A stretch of 64,000 bases of DNA from positions 40,394-104,393 of the forward strand of contig CAILCF010000003.1 in the NCBI GenBank assembly GCA_903832635.1. Reading direction: 5' to 3'. This document shows positions 9,430-18,238 of the stretch, piece after piece. The position numbers were made by a program, and so were the translations under genes. Source of the DNA: an uncultured bacterium (GTDB lineage Bacteria; Patescibacteriota; Saccharimonadia; Saccharimonadales; Saccharimonadaceae). The notes beneath the pieces are model-generated. The model was not told where the DNA came from. It did not search any database and saw nothing but the letters and a program-made list of their open reading frames with translations. The first letter of the stretch is position 1, and each line of letters opens with the position of its first letter.

Positions 9430-10413
9430 ATGAGCACCAAGAAAAAAACTGACCACAAGGCTTTGTCGAATAAAAAGCATAATAAACGTAGGATGCTTAC
9501 TTTTTGGCGCGTCATTAGGTATGGGACTGACAGCTTTATCCGTAATTCTTGGTTATCGGTTGCAGCAACTGCCGTGATGACCATTACATTACTTATTATT
9601 TTTACTGCGTTTGCGACACAAAATATTCTGACCGACACGGTTAATGACATTCAAAGCAAAGTCAACATGTCAATATATCTAAAAACAGATACTCAAAATA
9701 ATGTCGTCACGGATTTAACAAATGATCTGAAACAACTTTCATCAGTAAAAACGATACATGTTATTAGCGCAGATGATGCGAGGACGCAATTTGCAAAAAG
9801 TAATAGCAGTGATGCTGAAACGCTGTCAGCATTGAACGCTGCCACAAACAAGTTTCCTGTAACACTTCAAATAGAGGTAAATAATATAAACGATACATCT
9901 CAATTGGAAAAATTCGTTGCTGATAATGCTTTATTAAAAAAGAATATTGATCCCAATCACGCACCTTCCTTCGCCGGTGAAAAGCGAAATACCATAAAAT
10001 CTATCGGTCGAGCTGTTAATTTTGCCCAGGTTGTAGGTGTGGGAGCTGGAATAATCTTTGTCATAATATCATCACTTATCATCTTTAACACAATTAGAAT
10101 GGCTATATTCAACCGTCGTGAAGAGATTCAAATGATGAAGTTAATCGGTGCAGACCAATCATTTATCCGAGGACCGTTTTTGGTTGAAGCAATAATATAT
10201 GGGATTATTGCCGCATTTATATCTACAGGTATTGGGGTGTGGGTTTTATTCGCAACGTCGAATACTTTATCAAGCTATCAAATATCAGTTCACGATACGA
10301 TTAACTTGGTCACAATCTATTCTCCATTTGTGATTTTAGGTATGATTTCTATTGGTGCGTTAATTGGTATTGTGTCGTCGCTATTGGCGACACGTCGCTA
10401 TCTTAAGTTATAA
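9430..10413 (+). CDS. ftsX: Cell division permease FtsX
   Basis: Membrane partner of FtsE. The 327-residue protein has a basic cytoplasmic N-terminus (about 40 residues), a first membrane segment near 45-70 (AATAVMTITLLIIFTAFA), an extracellular domain of about 130 residues, then three C-terminal membrane segments with the FtsX/MacB pattern (MKLIGADQSFIRGPFLVEA loop). The topology matches FtsX. The extracellular domain is the likely contact for the coiled-coil of the PcsB-like protein encoded next (family knowledge plus gene context). Confidence 0.93.
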   Translation: MSTKKKTDHKALSNKKHNKRRMLTFWRVIRYGTDSFIRNSWLSVAATAVMTITLLIIFTAFATQNILTDTVNDIQSKVNMSIYLKTDTQNNVVTDLTNDLKQLSSVKTIHVISADDARTQFAKSNSSDAETLSALNAATNKFPVTLQIEVNNINDTSQLEKFVADNALLKKNIDPNHAPSFAGEKRNTIKSIGRAVNFAQVVGVGAGIIFVIISSLIIFNTIRMAIFNRREEIQMMKLIGADQSFIRGPFLVEAIIYGIIAAFISTGIGVWVLFATSNTLSSYQISVHDTINLVTIYSPFVILGMISIGALIGIVSSLLATRRYLKL

Positions 10414-10424
10414 TAAATAACAGG

Positions 10425-10454
10425 TTGACATATTCGTAAAGCTTATGGTATTAT
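10425..10454 (+). promoter_or_regulatory. Promoter for the PcsB-like hydrolase gene
   Basis: A consensus -35 TTGACA (10425-10430) and a -10 TATTAT (10449-10454) are spaced by 18 nt. The start codon follows 10 nt after the -10, so the transcript has almost no leader. The hydrolase can therefore be expressed separately from ftsEX. Confidence 0.7.
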
Positions 10455-10464
10455 TGGAAATACT

Positions 10465-11655
10465 ATGAAACTGCGTCCCACCACACCAGCTTCGGTCTCT
10501 ATGACCACCAGAGTTATTCTGGTTTTTGCAAGTCTTTTAATTTTATTTTCGTTGCCTTTGCAATTGACCCAAAAAGTATTCGCCGATCACTTTGACGATC
10601 AGATAAACGCGCTTCAACAACAGATTAATAACTATAATACCCAAGCGGCGGCATTGAACGCTCAGGCAAAAACTCTTCAATCTGCGGTTGACAGTTTGCA
10701 AACTCAAGCGTCGTCTATTCAAGCTCAAATAAATTTGAGTCAGGCAAAATACGATAAATTAGTTCAACAAATCGCCGATACCAATAAACAAATCAAAGAT
10801 AACCAGGATGCACTTGGAGTAACAATCGCCGATATGTATGTTGATGGCAAGGTTTCGCCGATTGAAATGCTGGCCAGTAGTAAGACGATTAGCGATTATT
10901 TGGATAAACAAGAATATCAATCCTCAATTCGCGACCAATTAACATCGACAATTAGTAAAATCAAAAATTTAAAGTCTCAACTCGTTAAACAGCAAGCGGA
11001 TGTAAAAAAAGTGTTAGACGAGCAGACTGCACAGAAAAACAGTTTATCGGCAAAACAAACCGAACAACAAAACCTCTTAAGTCAAACGCAGGGCCAAGAA
11101 TCAGCCTATCAACAATTGGTTGCATCTAACAATCAAAAATTGGCGGATGTAGCCTCTCAGCAACGTTCTTATTATCAAAGCCTTGTAAATAGCGGAGGGG
11201 GTGTTAATGCGGGCGTGTACGGCAGCTTCCATTACTCAAACTGGAGCGGTAACCAAGGTTGTAGTGGCGGATATCCCTACTGTGGTCCGCAAGACAGTGG
11301 GATTGATCCCTGGGGATTATATAACCGCGAATGTGTTAGTTATGTTGCTTGGGCACTTTCAGCCAGGTTTAATAGATATGTAGGTAATTTTAGTGGCCAA
11401 GGCAATGCATACCAATGGACATATAGCGCGCCGGCATACAGTGGTGCTGTCAGAGTTTACGATCCACAACCGGGTGATGCGGTCGTCTTGCCTCAATCGG
11501 GTGGTTTTGCCCCTCTAGGGCACTTGATGATTGCTGAGTCCGTCAGTGGAAATACAATTCATGTCAGCCAATACAATTTCTATGGCACAGGCGAATATAG
11601 CACAATGGATATTCAAAACTCCGGAATCGTTTTGTTACGCTTCCCGTCCAGATAA
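10465..11655 (+). CDS. Secreted coiled-coil CHAP-domain peptidoglycan hydrolase (PcsB-like)
   Basis: Probable FtsEX-activated murein hydrolase for daughter-cell separation. The 396-residue protein begins with a signal peptide (hydrophobic about 17-36, likely cleavage after VFA near 41). A long Gln/Ala-rich coiled coil follows (about 45-240), then a glycine-rich linker and a C-terminal CHAP domain (about 270-396) with catalytic cysteine in ECVSYVAW (about 290) and histidine in GHLMIAE (about 352). Architecture and position directly behind ftsE-ftsX match PcsB/CwlO-type hydrolases. Exact bond specificity (amidase or endopeptidase) cannot be read from sequence. Confidence 0.9.
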   Translation: MKLRPTTPASVSMTTRVILVFASLLILFSLPLQLTQKVFADHFDDQINALQQQINNYNTQAAALNAQAKTLQSAVDSLQTQASSIQAQINLSQAKYDKLVQQIADTNKQIKDNQDALGVTIADMYVDGKVSPIEMLASSKTISDYLDKQEYQSSIRDQLTSTISKIKNLKSQLVKQQADVKKVLDEQTAQKNSLSAKQTEQQNLLSQTQGQESAYQQLVASNNQKLADVASQQRSYYQSLVNSGGGVNAGVYGSFHYSNWSGNQGCSGGYPYCGPQDSGIDPWGLYNRECVSYVAWALSARFNRYVGNFSGQGNAYQWTYSAPAYSGAVRVYDPQPGDAVVLPQSGGFAPLGHLMIAESVSGNTIHVSQYNFYGTGEYSTMDIQNSGIVLLRFPSR

Positions 11656-11736
11656 TTTATACATTTAGTAAAACTTTTATGCCATATGCGTTATACTTGT
11701 ATATGACAGAAAAACTGGTTTAAGGTAGGGGATTTA

Positions 11737-12984
11737 ATGGCACAAAACGAAAAAAGGAAAGTTAATCACAAATTAACGCGACGCAAAATTAATAAGTTTT
11801 TTTATAATGATGTGAAATTTTGGCCGGGGACTTGGTTTGTTATGATTGCACTTGCGGCAGCGGTTGGATATGTATCTGGGGTTTACCACTATCAAATCGA
11901 GGCATATATTGGACCGGTTTTTGGTTATCATGCCCACTCGGGCAGTATTGACCTTTCATCAGTTCAACAAACCTACAACCATCTGGCGGCGAATTTCGAT
12001 GGCAAGCTTGACACCAAAGCACTTCTCCAGGGGGCTAATAGGGGCCTTGTGGATGCTGCGGGCGATGCATATACGGTATATATGACCCCACAGGAATCAA
12101 CAGATTACAATAATACCTTATCTGGGACAATTGGCGGGGGAATCGGTGCTGAAATTGGACTAAAAAATAATTCTATTACAATAATCAGGACTTTACCGAA
12201 TAATGCTGCGATCAAGGCAGGGCTAAAAGCTAATGATGTAGTATTAAAGGTCAATGATCAATCTACAAGTGGTTGGACGGTTGAAAAAACAGTAGGTTTA
12301 GTCAGGGGTCAAGTCGGAACAACCGTCAAACTTACAGTTAAGCGTGGTGATGAGGTCAAAGACTTTACGATTACCAGGGAAACAATTAGTAATCCAAGTG
12401 TCGAAAGTACTATTACAAATGGGGTTGGGATTATTACAATATCTAGATTCGATTCAGAAACCGGTAATTTAACAAAACTTGCAGCTCAAGATTTTAAAAA
12501 ACAGGGCGTAAAGGCTGTTATCCTTGATCTTAGAAATAACGGTGGTGGATATGTGAATGCAGCAAGTGATGTTGCTGGGCTTTGGCTGGAAAATAAAATT
12601 GTTGTAACTGAACGCAATGGCTCGGTGATTAAAAATACCGTCAAAACAGGTGACGACGCAATTTTAAAGGGAATCCCAACCGTGGTGTTAGTAAATGGGA
12701 GTTCTGCCAGTGCCAGTGAAATAGTTGCTGGTGCTTTGCAGGATTATAACCAAGCAAAACTGGTTGGTGAAAAAACCTACGGAAAAGGTAGCGTTCAAGA
12801 GCTTATCGACCTAGATGGTGGCGCGCAATTAAAGGTTACAACCGCTAGATGGTATACACCTAACGGAATAAATATTTCCAAAGAGGGGATCAAACCGAAT
12901 GTGTCTGTTACTTTGACACAAAACGATGTCAATAACGGTGTAGACCCTCAACTTGATGCAGCTAAAAAATTACTAGGGCTATAA
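11737..12984 (+). CDS. S41 family C-terminal processing peptidase (CtpA-like)
   Basis: Membrane-anchored serine protease of 415 residues. It has a single N-terminal membrane segment (about 29-50), a PDZ domain (about 130-210, GGGIGAEIG...AGLKANDVVLKV) and an S41 catalytic domain with the serine in NGSSASASEIVAGAL (about 323) and the lysine in GEKTYGKGSVQ (about 349). Such proteases process or degrade exported proteins outside the membrane. Its place after ftsEX and the hydrolase gene suggests control of cell-wall enzymes (inference). Start supported by AGGGGAT 4 nt before ATG. Confidence 0.93.
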   Translation: MAQNEKRKVNHKLTRRKINKFFYNDVKFWPGTWFVMIALAAAVGYVSGVYHYQIEAYIGPVFGYHAHSGSIDLSSVQQTYNHLAANFDGKLDTKALLQGANRGLVDAAGDAYTVYMTPQESTDYNNTLSGTIGGGIGAEIGLKNNSITIIRTLPNNAAIKAGLKANDVVLKVNDQSTSGWTVEKTVGLVRGQVGTTVKLTVKRGDEVKDFTITRETISNPSVESTITNGVGIITISRFDSETGNLTKLAAQDFKKQGVKAVILDLRNNGGGYVNAASDVAGLWLENKIVVTERNGSVIKNTVKTGDDAILKGIPTVVLVNGSSASASEIVAGALQDYNQAKLVGEKTYGKGSVQELIDLDGGAQLKVTTARWYTPNGINISKEGIKPNVSVTLTQNDVNNGVDPQLDAAKKLLGL

Positions 12985-13038
12985 ACCCATTTGTGACGCT
13001 TGTGTTTTTATATAAGGTTGTAGTAATATGGGGTTAAT

Positions 13039-13452
13039 ATGGAACAAAAGAAAAAAATACTATTAGTCGAAGATGACGCAGCACTATCCGGAGTTTACAA
13101 ATCACGTCTGTTGATGGAAGGTTTTGATACGCGCGAAGTAAATAATGGTGAACAAGCTTTGTCAGCTGCCTTGGAATACAAACCGGATTTGATATTACTG
13201 GATGCAATGATGCCGAAAATCAGCGGATTTGATGTTTTGGATATATTGCGAAACACCCCAGAAACCAAAAATATTAGAATTATTATGCTGACCGCGTTGT
13301 CACAACCCAAAGACAAAGAACGAGCCGAAGCACTAGGTGTCAATGATTATTTGGTTAAATCGCAGGTTGTTATCGGTGATGTTGTTGAACGTGTTAAATA
13401 CCATTTGGGAATGGTAACGCCAGACGAGGGCCAGCAACAGAACGCTTCGTAA
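13039..13452 (+). CDS. Stand-alone response regulator receiver protein
   Basis: 137-residue REC domain with an acidic pocket (VEDD, about 10-13), phospho-acceptor Asp55 (LLLDAMMP), a conserved Thr (MLTAL) and Lys (YLVKSQ). There is no output domain; the last 20 residues are a Gln/Glu tail. It closely resembles the receiver at 48012-48899 (shared stretches MMPKISGFD, LDILR, TPETK, LVKSQV), so the two are paralogues. No kinase is adjacent. It may act by protein contact or as a phosphate relay. A transcription terminator follows. Confidence 0.9.
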   Translation: MEQKKKILLVEDDAALSGVYKSRLLMEGFDTREVNNGEQALSAALEYKPDLILLDAMMPKISGFDVLDILRNTPETKNIRIIMLTALSQPKDKERAEALGVNDYLVKSQVVIGDVVERVKYHLGMVTPDEGQQQNAS

Positions 13453-13464
13453 TTATAAAATTTT

Positions 13465-13493
13465 AAAAAAGAGCGCAAAATGCGCTCTTTTTT
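13465..13493. terminator. Bidirectional intrinsic terminator
   Basis: Stem GAGCGCA/TGCGCTC with an AAA loop (13471-13487), flanked by six A on the left and six T on the right. It serves the response regulator on the plus strand and rpmA on the minus strand, which converge here. Confidence 0.9.
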
Positions 13494-13508
13494 GTTTAAC
13501 GATAATAA

Positions 13509-13781
13509 TTATTTTACGGAAACTTGAGTGCGGGGGACAGTTTTGCCCGTAAATTTGCCTTTACGAATTTTACTGAAACTGACAATTCCGTCAACTGCAG
13601 CGTGTATTGTGTAATTCTTGCTGATAAATGTACCTGGACCGGAAATTTTGGTTGAACCGGTTTGTCGGACTAAAACTTCGCCAGTGCGGACCTTTTGACC
13701 ACCAAAGCGTTTAACACCAAGTCGTTGACCGGCATTATTATGAATATTTTTGGACGTTCCGCCCGCTTTGACGTGTGACAT
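13509..13781 (-). CDS. rpmA: 50S ribosomal protein L27
   Basis: 90-residue L27, a large-subunit protein near the peptidyl transferase centre. It has the N-terminal flexible tail SHVKAGGTSKN, the core RLGVKRFGGQ and VRTGEVLVRQTGSTK, and a C-terminal basic strand. The N-terminus starts directly as the mature form, without the cleavable extension found in Firmicutes. The usual partner rplU (L21) is not next to it here. It is read from a GGAG Shine-Dalgarno; the leader contains a perfect 20-bp palindrome. Confidence 0.96.
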   Translation of the reverse strand: MSHVKAGGTSKNIHNNAGQRLGVKRFGGQKVRTGEVLVRQTGSTKISGPGTFISKNYTIHAAVDGIVSFSKIRKGKFTGKTVPRTQVSVK

Positions 13782-13800
13782 ATATTATTTACGCTCTCCT

Positions 13801-13820
13801 AATTCGCCGTACGGCGAATT
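13801..13820. repeat. Perfect 20-bp palindrome in the rpmA leader
   Basis: The twenty bases from 13801 to 13820 are exactly self-complementary with a GTAC centre (core TTCGCCGTACGGCGAA). On the minus strand it lies between a likely promoter (TTGATA-18-TATAAA) and the rpmA Shine-Dalgarno, so it could form a hairpin at the 5' end of the mRNA or be a dyad operator. Confidence 0.6.
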
Positions 13821-13879
13821 TATATCAAAATCTAAGTAATTGTATCAAAAATATGGGGTGGCGTCAAGAGGGTAGACTA

Positions 13880-14533
13880 CTACCGAAAAGCTTTTGCAGC
13901 ATCTGATTCAGATTCAGGTTCTGGTACTATAGAAGATAACGGTGTATCTGGCGAGTCAAGACTGTCAATCAATGCCTGGACACCTTTATTGTGTTCAGCT
14001 TTTTTCTCGGCGTTTTTAGATTCTAACTCTGTAACAAATTTTTCTGAAGCTTTTTGTCCGAATTGATCAATTAGTTCCTGACTAGCAAGAGGGAATTGCT
14101 TTTTTGCTAGTTCTACAGCACGACTTTTTACATCAAGTGCCATTGCTTCGGTTCCAGCGTTATCATGAAGAATATCAGCCATCTGCTCTGGTGTCGTCTC
14201 TCCGGGAACTTTTCCAAACAAATTATCAGAAGAATCTTTTGATCTTTCTTTGAAATCTTCCATGTCGTCACGACTAGGCATATAACCATCATCACGGTGA
14301 TAGTTTTCCGCCTCAGCACCAATAACTGGCAATCCTTCAACTGTTTCTCCCTGTTCAATGTGTTGTTGTACGCCCGGCTGAGAATCGGAATCAGTGGTAG
14401 TTTCGCCGACCGAAGTTTCTGCCGCAGAAATTCGCCCAACATTTTCGCCTTCTTGTTCAATCAAAACTTTTGGGTCGATTGACGGGTCAATATAACTTTT
14501 ATCCGTTAGGTCTGGTACTTGTTCTGGGCCCAT
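13880..14533 (-). CDS. Acidic, low-complexity protein of unknown function
   Basis: 217 residues, rich in Glu, Asp, Ser and Thr. There is no membrane segment, signal peptide or recognised motif. The N-terminal half looks disordered (PDLTDKSYIDPSIDPKVLI...); the stretch from about 110 to 190 is helical in character (AVELAKKQFPLASQELIDQFG). The start is backed by AAGGAA upstream. It lies between rpmA and a methyltransferase gene on the same strand. Function not recognised. Confidence 0.7.
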   Translation of the reverse strand: MGPEQVPDLTDKSYIDPSIDPKVLIEQEGENVGRISAAETSVGETTTDSDSQPGVQQHIEQGETVEGLPVIGAEAENYHRDDGYMPSRDDMEDFKERSKDSSDNLFGKVPGETTPEQMADILHDNAGTEAMALDVKSRAVELAKKQFPLASQELIDQFGQKASEKFVTELESKNAEKKAEHNKGVQALIDSLDSPDTPLSSIVPEPESESDAAKAFR

Positions 14534-14576
14534 ATATTTTTTCCTTGATTAGATTTGGTTTAATAATACTAATGTT

Positions 14577-15875
14577 TTAACACTTTGTCAAAACTAGCAA
14601 CTCGCGGGCAACGATTTGGTTTTCACGGTAGTAGAGTAGGTCATTTTGCGAAATATTTGTAAATTCGTGTGGTTTGTAACCCAGTCTGGCGATTGTTGAG
14701 ATTAATGGTAGGTGAGTGAACTTGCCGTCTGTATTTCGCCAAGCAGGGACCGCCAGGCAAACTGGGGTGCCAGGTTGAATTTGAGGTGATAAATTTTTCA
14801 AAAATTCTGTAATAATATGGTTGCAATTTATAACAACTTCCTCGAGTTTTTCCTGGGATGGCGGGGCACTAAAAGGTTGTCCTAGATATACCTCGCTAAC
14901 AACCGCATCAATTGGTTGTTGCCATGTTGCGTTTGTTGAGTCACCCTCATACAAAAACCAATCGAACCTAATTCGATGGCTGTTAGCTAGCCAATTAAGG
15001 TTATCACGGCTGTAACGAATCATTTTTTCGGACAAGTCTGTGCCATAAACCGAATAACCCATCAGGACTGCCTCTTGCAATATAACACCAGTGCCACAGA
15101 AGGGGTCGAGGATTCTTAACCTTCCCTGACCTTGGTCGCTTATTAGGCTACTGTTTTTCACATCACTGCTTCGCTCCGGGTCCACTAAGGCCCCCGGCAC
15201 CTTATTGAACTCGGGTTCCAGGGTGACGTTCGAAACAATAGCCGAATGGCTCGGATGCAAATTTCCGACAGCCAAATTTATCATAATTTGTGCTAGTTTT
15301 GGTGGTAACATGCCAACAAAAGTGTCGCGCTTCGGGCGCATTTGATCACGGCTGGCGTAGGCGGTAATGTTTTGTGCACCGGTACTTTCGGCAATTATTA
15401 CTTCACCGTCGTTTGAGCGAACAATTAGAAGCTCAACCTTGTTAGGTGATAACCCAATTTTGTTATTGTGACTAATTGCAGAGTTTAATGCTGGCGCTGG
15501 ATTGGGAATTAAGCGAAGACTAACGCCCGATTTTTTTAGTTTTTGTTTTAAGATAATACCGGTTTTTTGAACTTCGCGTGCATCGATATCAAAGCCGTAA
15601 GCACTTATTCCCAGAGTAATCTTGCCCTCAAAAGCCGACCATTTGCTAGAATAATGCTGAACAACTTTTTGACTCACTTTGTGCCAATCACTTTTTGGAA
15701 GCTCGTTAATAATTATTCCTGCCTTGGGGACTCCACCGAGATTTTGGACGTCAATGTAGTCAGTTTCAACAGTTGCAGATTGATTTGAATAAATATGCAC
15801 AGATTGTGCGCTAAACACTTTTTCAAGTTCAGCGATACCAAGAGCGGGTTGCCTACCTAAAATTGCGATAATCAT
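14577..15875 (-). CDS. Trm11/THUMP-type SAM-dependent RNA methyltransferase-like protein
   Basis: Predicted class I methyltransferase, about 432 residues, of the Trm11/TrmG10 group that makes N2-methylguanosine in tRNA. The SAM-binding motif ILDPFCGTGVILQEA is clear, followed by GTDLSEKMI. The family's catalytic DPPY/F motif is not present in its usual place; the equivalent strand reads VVSEVYLGQPF, so activity or target may differ. About 35 residues (EPEFNKVPGALVDPERSS onward) are inserted before the SAM motif. An ATG at 15875 is preferred over 15923: it begins the conserved MIIAILGRQPALG, and TATAAT lies 6 nt upstream. Confidence 0.75.
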   Translation of the reverse strand: MIIAILGRQPALGIAELEKVFSAQSVHIYSNQSATVETDYIDVQNLGGVPKAGIIINELPKSDWHKVSQKVVQHYSSKWSAFEGKITLGISAYGFDIDAREVQKTGIILKQKLKKSGVSLRLIPNPAPALNSAISHNNKIGLSPNKVELLIVRSNDGEVIIAESTGAQNITAYASRDQMRPKRDTFVGMLPPKLAQIMINLAVGNLHPSHSAIVSNVTLEPEFNKVPGALVDPERSSDVKNSSLISDQGQGRLRILDPFCGTGVILQEAVLMGYSVYGTDLSEKMIRYSRDNLNWLANSHRIRFDWFLYEGDSTNATWQQPIDAVVSEVYLGQPFSAPPSQEKLEEVVINCNHIITEFLKNLSPQIQPGTPVCLAVPAWRNTDGKFTHLPLISTIARLGYKPHEFTNISQNDLLYYRENQIVARELLVLTKC

Positions 15876-15881
15876 ATGACC

Positions 15882-15917
15882 ATTATACGTCTTAAGTGAT
15901 GTTTTAGGTGGTATAAT
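15882..15917. promoter_or_regulatory. Divergent -10 elements for the methyltransferase and flippase-like genes
   Basis: On the minus strand TATAAT (15887 to 15882) ends 6 nt before the ATG at 15875. On the plus strand TATAAT (15912-15917) ends 12 nt before the ATG at 15930. Both would give leaderless or nearly leaderless transcripts. Confidence 0.65.
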
Positions 15918-15929
15918 TGTCAATAAGTT

Positions 15930-16976
15930 ATGAAATTTCGTACATGGGTTAATATTATTACGATTATTCTGCTAGCTGTAGTAATTTACTTTAGCTGGGG
16001 GCAGATTTCGCAGGCGTGGGCACTGTTGTGGACAGTTAATCTTTGGATTTTTGTTTTGATGATACCCGTACAATTTGTAAGTTATTACGCCGTAGGACAA
16101 GTTATGTTTTCATACCTGCGTTCAAAAGGTGAACTTCACAAAATGACTAGGTGGGGCATGACGCGAGTCGCGCTAGAATTGAATTTTGTTAATCACGTTA
16201 TACCTGTTTCCGGTATAGCGGGCTTTTCATATTTAGGGGTAGTCATGAAAGAGCACGGCGTAAGCGTCGGCCGTGCTACCGTGGCGCAACTAATTCGCTA
16301 TGCCACTATGTTTGTTGTTTTCGTGATGATGATATTGGCCTCGGTAATAATATTGGCATTTGATCAAAAGGTCAGCCGGACTACTCTTATTATTTGTGGA
16401 GCATTTATTCTGGCAACGATAGTCTCGGCCATAGTTGTGATTTATTCTGTTAGCGATCGAAGGAGACTAGTAAAATTTTCAAGTTGGCTGACAAGGACTG
16501 TAAATAAAATAGTCTCAAAAATTTCGTTCGGTAAAAAGAAACATCTATTAAAATTAAATAAGGTTGAAGATTTCTTTACAGATATACACCAAGATTATAT
16601 TGAAATACTCAGCGACAAAAGAATATTAATTCGTCCATTTCTATGGTCGTTATTGGCAAATATATGCGACGTCGGTTTGGTATTTATTGCATTTTTGGCT
16701 CTTGGTACCTATGTTAATCCCGCAACACTGGTAGTGGCATGTGGTATATCATCATTCACGGCAATATTTGCCGCAACTCCAGGCGGTTCGGGCGTATACG
16801 AAGCTATTATGATTGCTTTTCTTGCGTCAGCCGGGGTCAGTCCGGATGTTGCAATTGCGGGTACACTGTTAGCTAGGGCAACGGTATTAGCTGGCACGAT
16901 TATTTTTGGTTTTATATTTTATCAATTAACAATTCATAAATATGGAAAAATCGATAAACCCACAACCAATTTATAG
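15930..16976 (+). CDS. UPF0104/YbhN-like integral membrane protein (lysylphosphatidylglycerol synthase TM-region family)
   Basis: 348 residues with about seven to eight membrane segments, beginning with INIITIILLAVVIYFSWG. It contains the family signatures NFVNHVIPVSGIAGFSYLGV and AATPGGSGVYEAIMIAFLA (compare the PGGxGxxE motif). The soluble aminoacyl transfer domain of MprF is absent, so a lipid-flipping or transport role is the likely one. Overlaps the start of xseA by 35 nt, indicating a shared transcript. Confidence 0.85.
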   Translation: MKFRTWVNIITIILLAVVIYFSWGQISQAWALLWTVNLWIFVLMIPVQFVSYYAVGQVMFSYLRSKGELHKMTRWGMTRVALELNFVNHVIPVSGIAGFSYLGVVMKEHGVSVGRATVAQLIRYATMFVVFVMMILASVIILAFDQKVSRTTLIICGAFILATIVSAIVVIYSVSDRRRLVKFSSWLTRTVNKIVSKISFGKKKHLLKLNKVEDFFTDIHQDYIEILSDKRILIRPFLWSLLANICDVGLVFIAFLALGTYVNPATLVVACGISSFTAIFAATPGGSGVYEAIMIAFLASAGVSPDVAIAGTLLARATVLAGTIIFGFIFYQLTIHKYGKIDKPTTNL

Positions 16977-18048
16977 CGTCAGCGATTTTATCGCAGTAGT
17001 TAATCAAACTCTAGAATTTGCTTATCCGAGTGTAGAGATTGAAGGTGAGGTCGCTTCGTTCAAAGTGAACCAAGAAAAATATGTTTTCTTTGACATCAAA
17101 GATAGCGAGGGCAGTATAAATTGCTTTATGACCATCTGGCAACTTCGAATGCCAATAGATAACGGGATGAAAGTTGTTGTATTAGCTATCCCGAAGCTAA
17201 CTCAATGGGGGAAATTTAGCTTAACTATCAAATCAATCCGACCAAGTGGTGAGGGAGCATTAAAAAAGAGTTTTGAGTTGTTAAAAACGAAATTAGAAAA
17301 AGACGGTTTGTTTTCACTCGAACGGAAACGCTTACTTCCTAAACTCCCAAATCACATTGCGGTTATCAGCAGTACAGGGGCAGCCGGTTATGCTGATTTT
17401 ATAAAAATTTTAAATGATAGGTGGGGTGGTTTATTAGTTGATGTTGCAAATGTCAAGGTACAAGGCCAGGGTTCGCCAGATCAGATAATGCGAGCAATTG
17501 ATTATTTTAATCAACAAAAAAAGATGCCTGAAGTTATCGTGATTATTCGTGGCGGGGGAAGTGCTGATGATTTGTCAACTTTTAACGATGAACCATTGGT
17601 TCGTGCGATTGCCGCCAGTAGAATCCCAACCCTTGTCGGAGTAGGGCATGAAACAGATCAGAGCCTGGCTGACTTAGTGGCGGACGTACGGGCAGCCACA
17701 CCAACTAACGCTGCTGTAATATTAGTACCTGATAAAAACGAAATTATTCGAGCAGTCACGACTCAAATCGATTTGCTAGAACCAAGAATAATTCAAGTTA
17801 TAGACCGACAAATATCATCAACAAAAAGTCAATTGTTAGGCATTCTTGATAAAGCTGAGTCAGTATTAAATAAGCAAATCTTACATGTATTAAACCTTAA
17901 AAGCATACTTTTCCAACTTAATCCAAATATGGTGCTAAACAGGGGCTATGCGATTATTAGAGGAGTAATAAAAAAGGGTGTAATGATTGAGATTGAAACA
18001 AAAAAAGCTATACTGGAAGCAGAGGTAAAAAATGTCACAGGTAAATAA
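16942..18048 (+). CDS. xseA: Exodeoxyribonuclease VII large subunit
   Basis: Catalytic subunit of ExoVII, which degrades single-stranded DNA from both ends. The 368-residue protein has an N-terminal OB fold (VEIEGEVASFKVNQEKYVFFDIKD), the catalytic domain with VISSTGAAGYADF, IIRGGGSADDLSTFNDEPLVRA and GVGHETDQSLADLVADVRAATPT, then a shortened coiled-coil region. Its length is 60-90 residues below typical XseA because the helical region is reduced. It begins inside the preceding membrane-protein gene and overlaps xseB by 17 nt. Confidence 0.95.
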   Translation: MEKSINPQPIYSVSDFIAVVNQTLEFAYPSVEIEGEVASFKVNQEKYVFFDIKDSEGSINCFMTIWQLRMPIDNGMKVVVLAIPKLTQWGKFSLTIKSIRPSGEGALKKSFELLKTKLEKDGLFSLERKRLLPKLPNHIAVISSTGAAGYADFIKILNDRWGGLLVDVANVKVQGQGSPDQIMRAIDYFNQQKKMPEVIVIIRGGGSADDLSTFNDEPLVRAIAASRIPTLVGVGHETDQSLADLVADVRAATPTNAAVILVPDKNEIIRAVTTQIDLLEPRIIQVIDRQISSTKSQLLGILDKAESVLNKQILHVLNLKSILFQLNPNMVLNRGYAIIRGVIKKGVMIEIETKKAILEAEVKNVTGK

Positions 18049-18238
18049 ATCAATCCAGGAAAAAACGGAACAACTGACAAAGTTAGTAGAGTGGTTTGAC
18101 AGTGATGATTTTTCGATTGAAGAGGCATTAGATAAATACAAAATAGCCGAAAAATTAGCAAATGAAATTGAAAGTGATTTGCTTTTACTTAAAAACGAAA
18201 TACAAATTATTAAAAAGAACTTTGATAGCGAAAAATAA
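18032..18238 (+). CDS. xseB: Exodeoxyribonuclease VII small subunit
   Basis: 68-residue helical protein with the XseB pattern: LTKLVEWFDSDDFSIEEALDKYK followed by a second helix (AEKLANEIESDLLLLKNEI). It binds the coiled-coil of XseA in multiple copies. Translationally coupled: it overlaps xseA, and its TAA overlaps the ATG of the next gene by one base. Confidence 0.92.
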   Translation: MSQVNKSIQEKTEQLTKLVEWFDSDDFSIEEALDKYKIAEKLANEIESDLLLLKNEIQIIKKNFDSEK

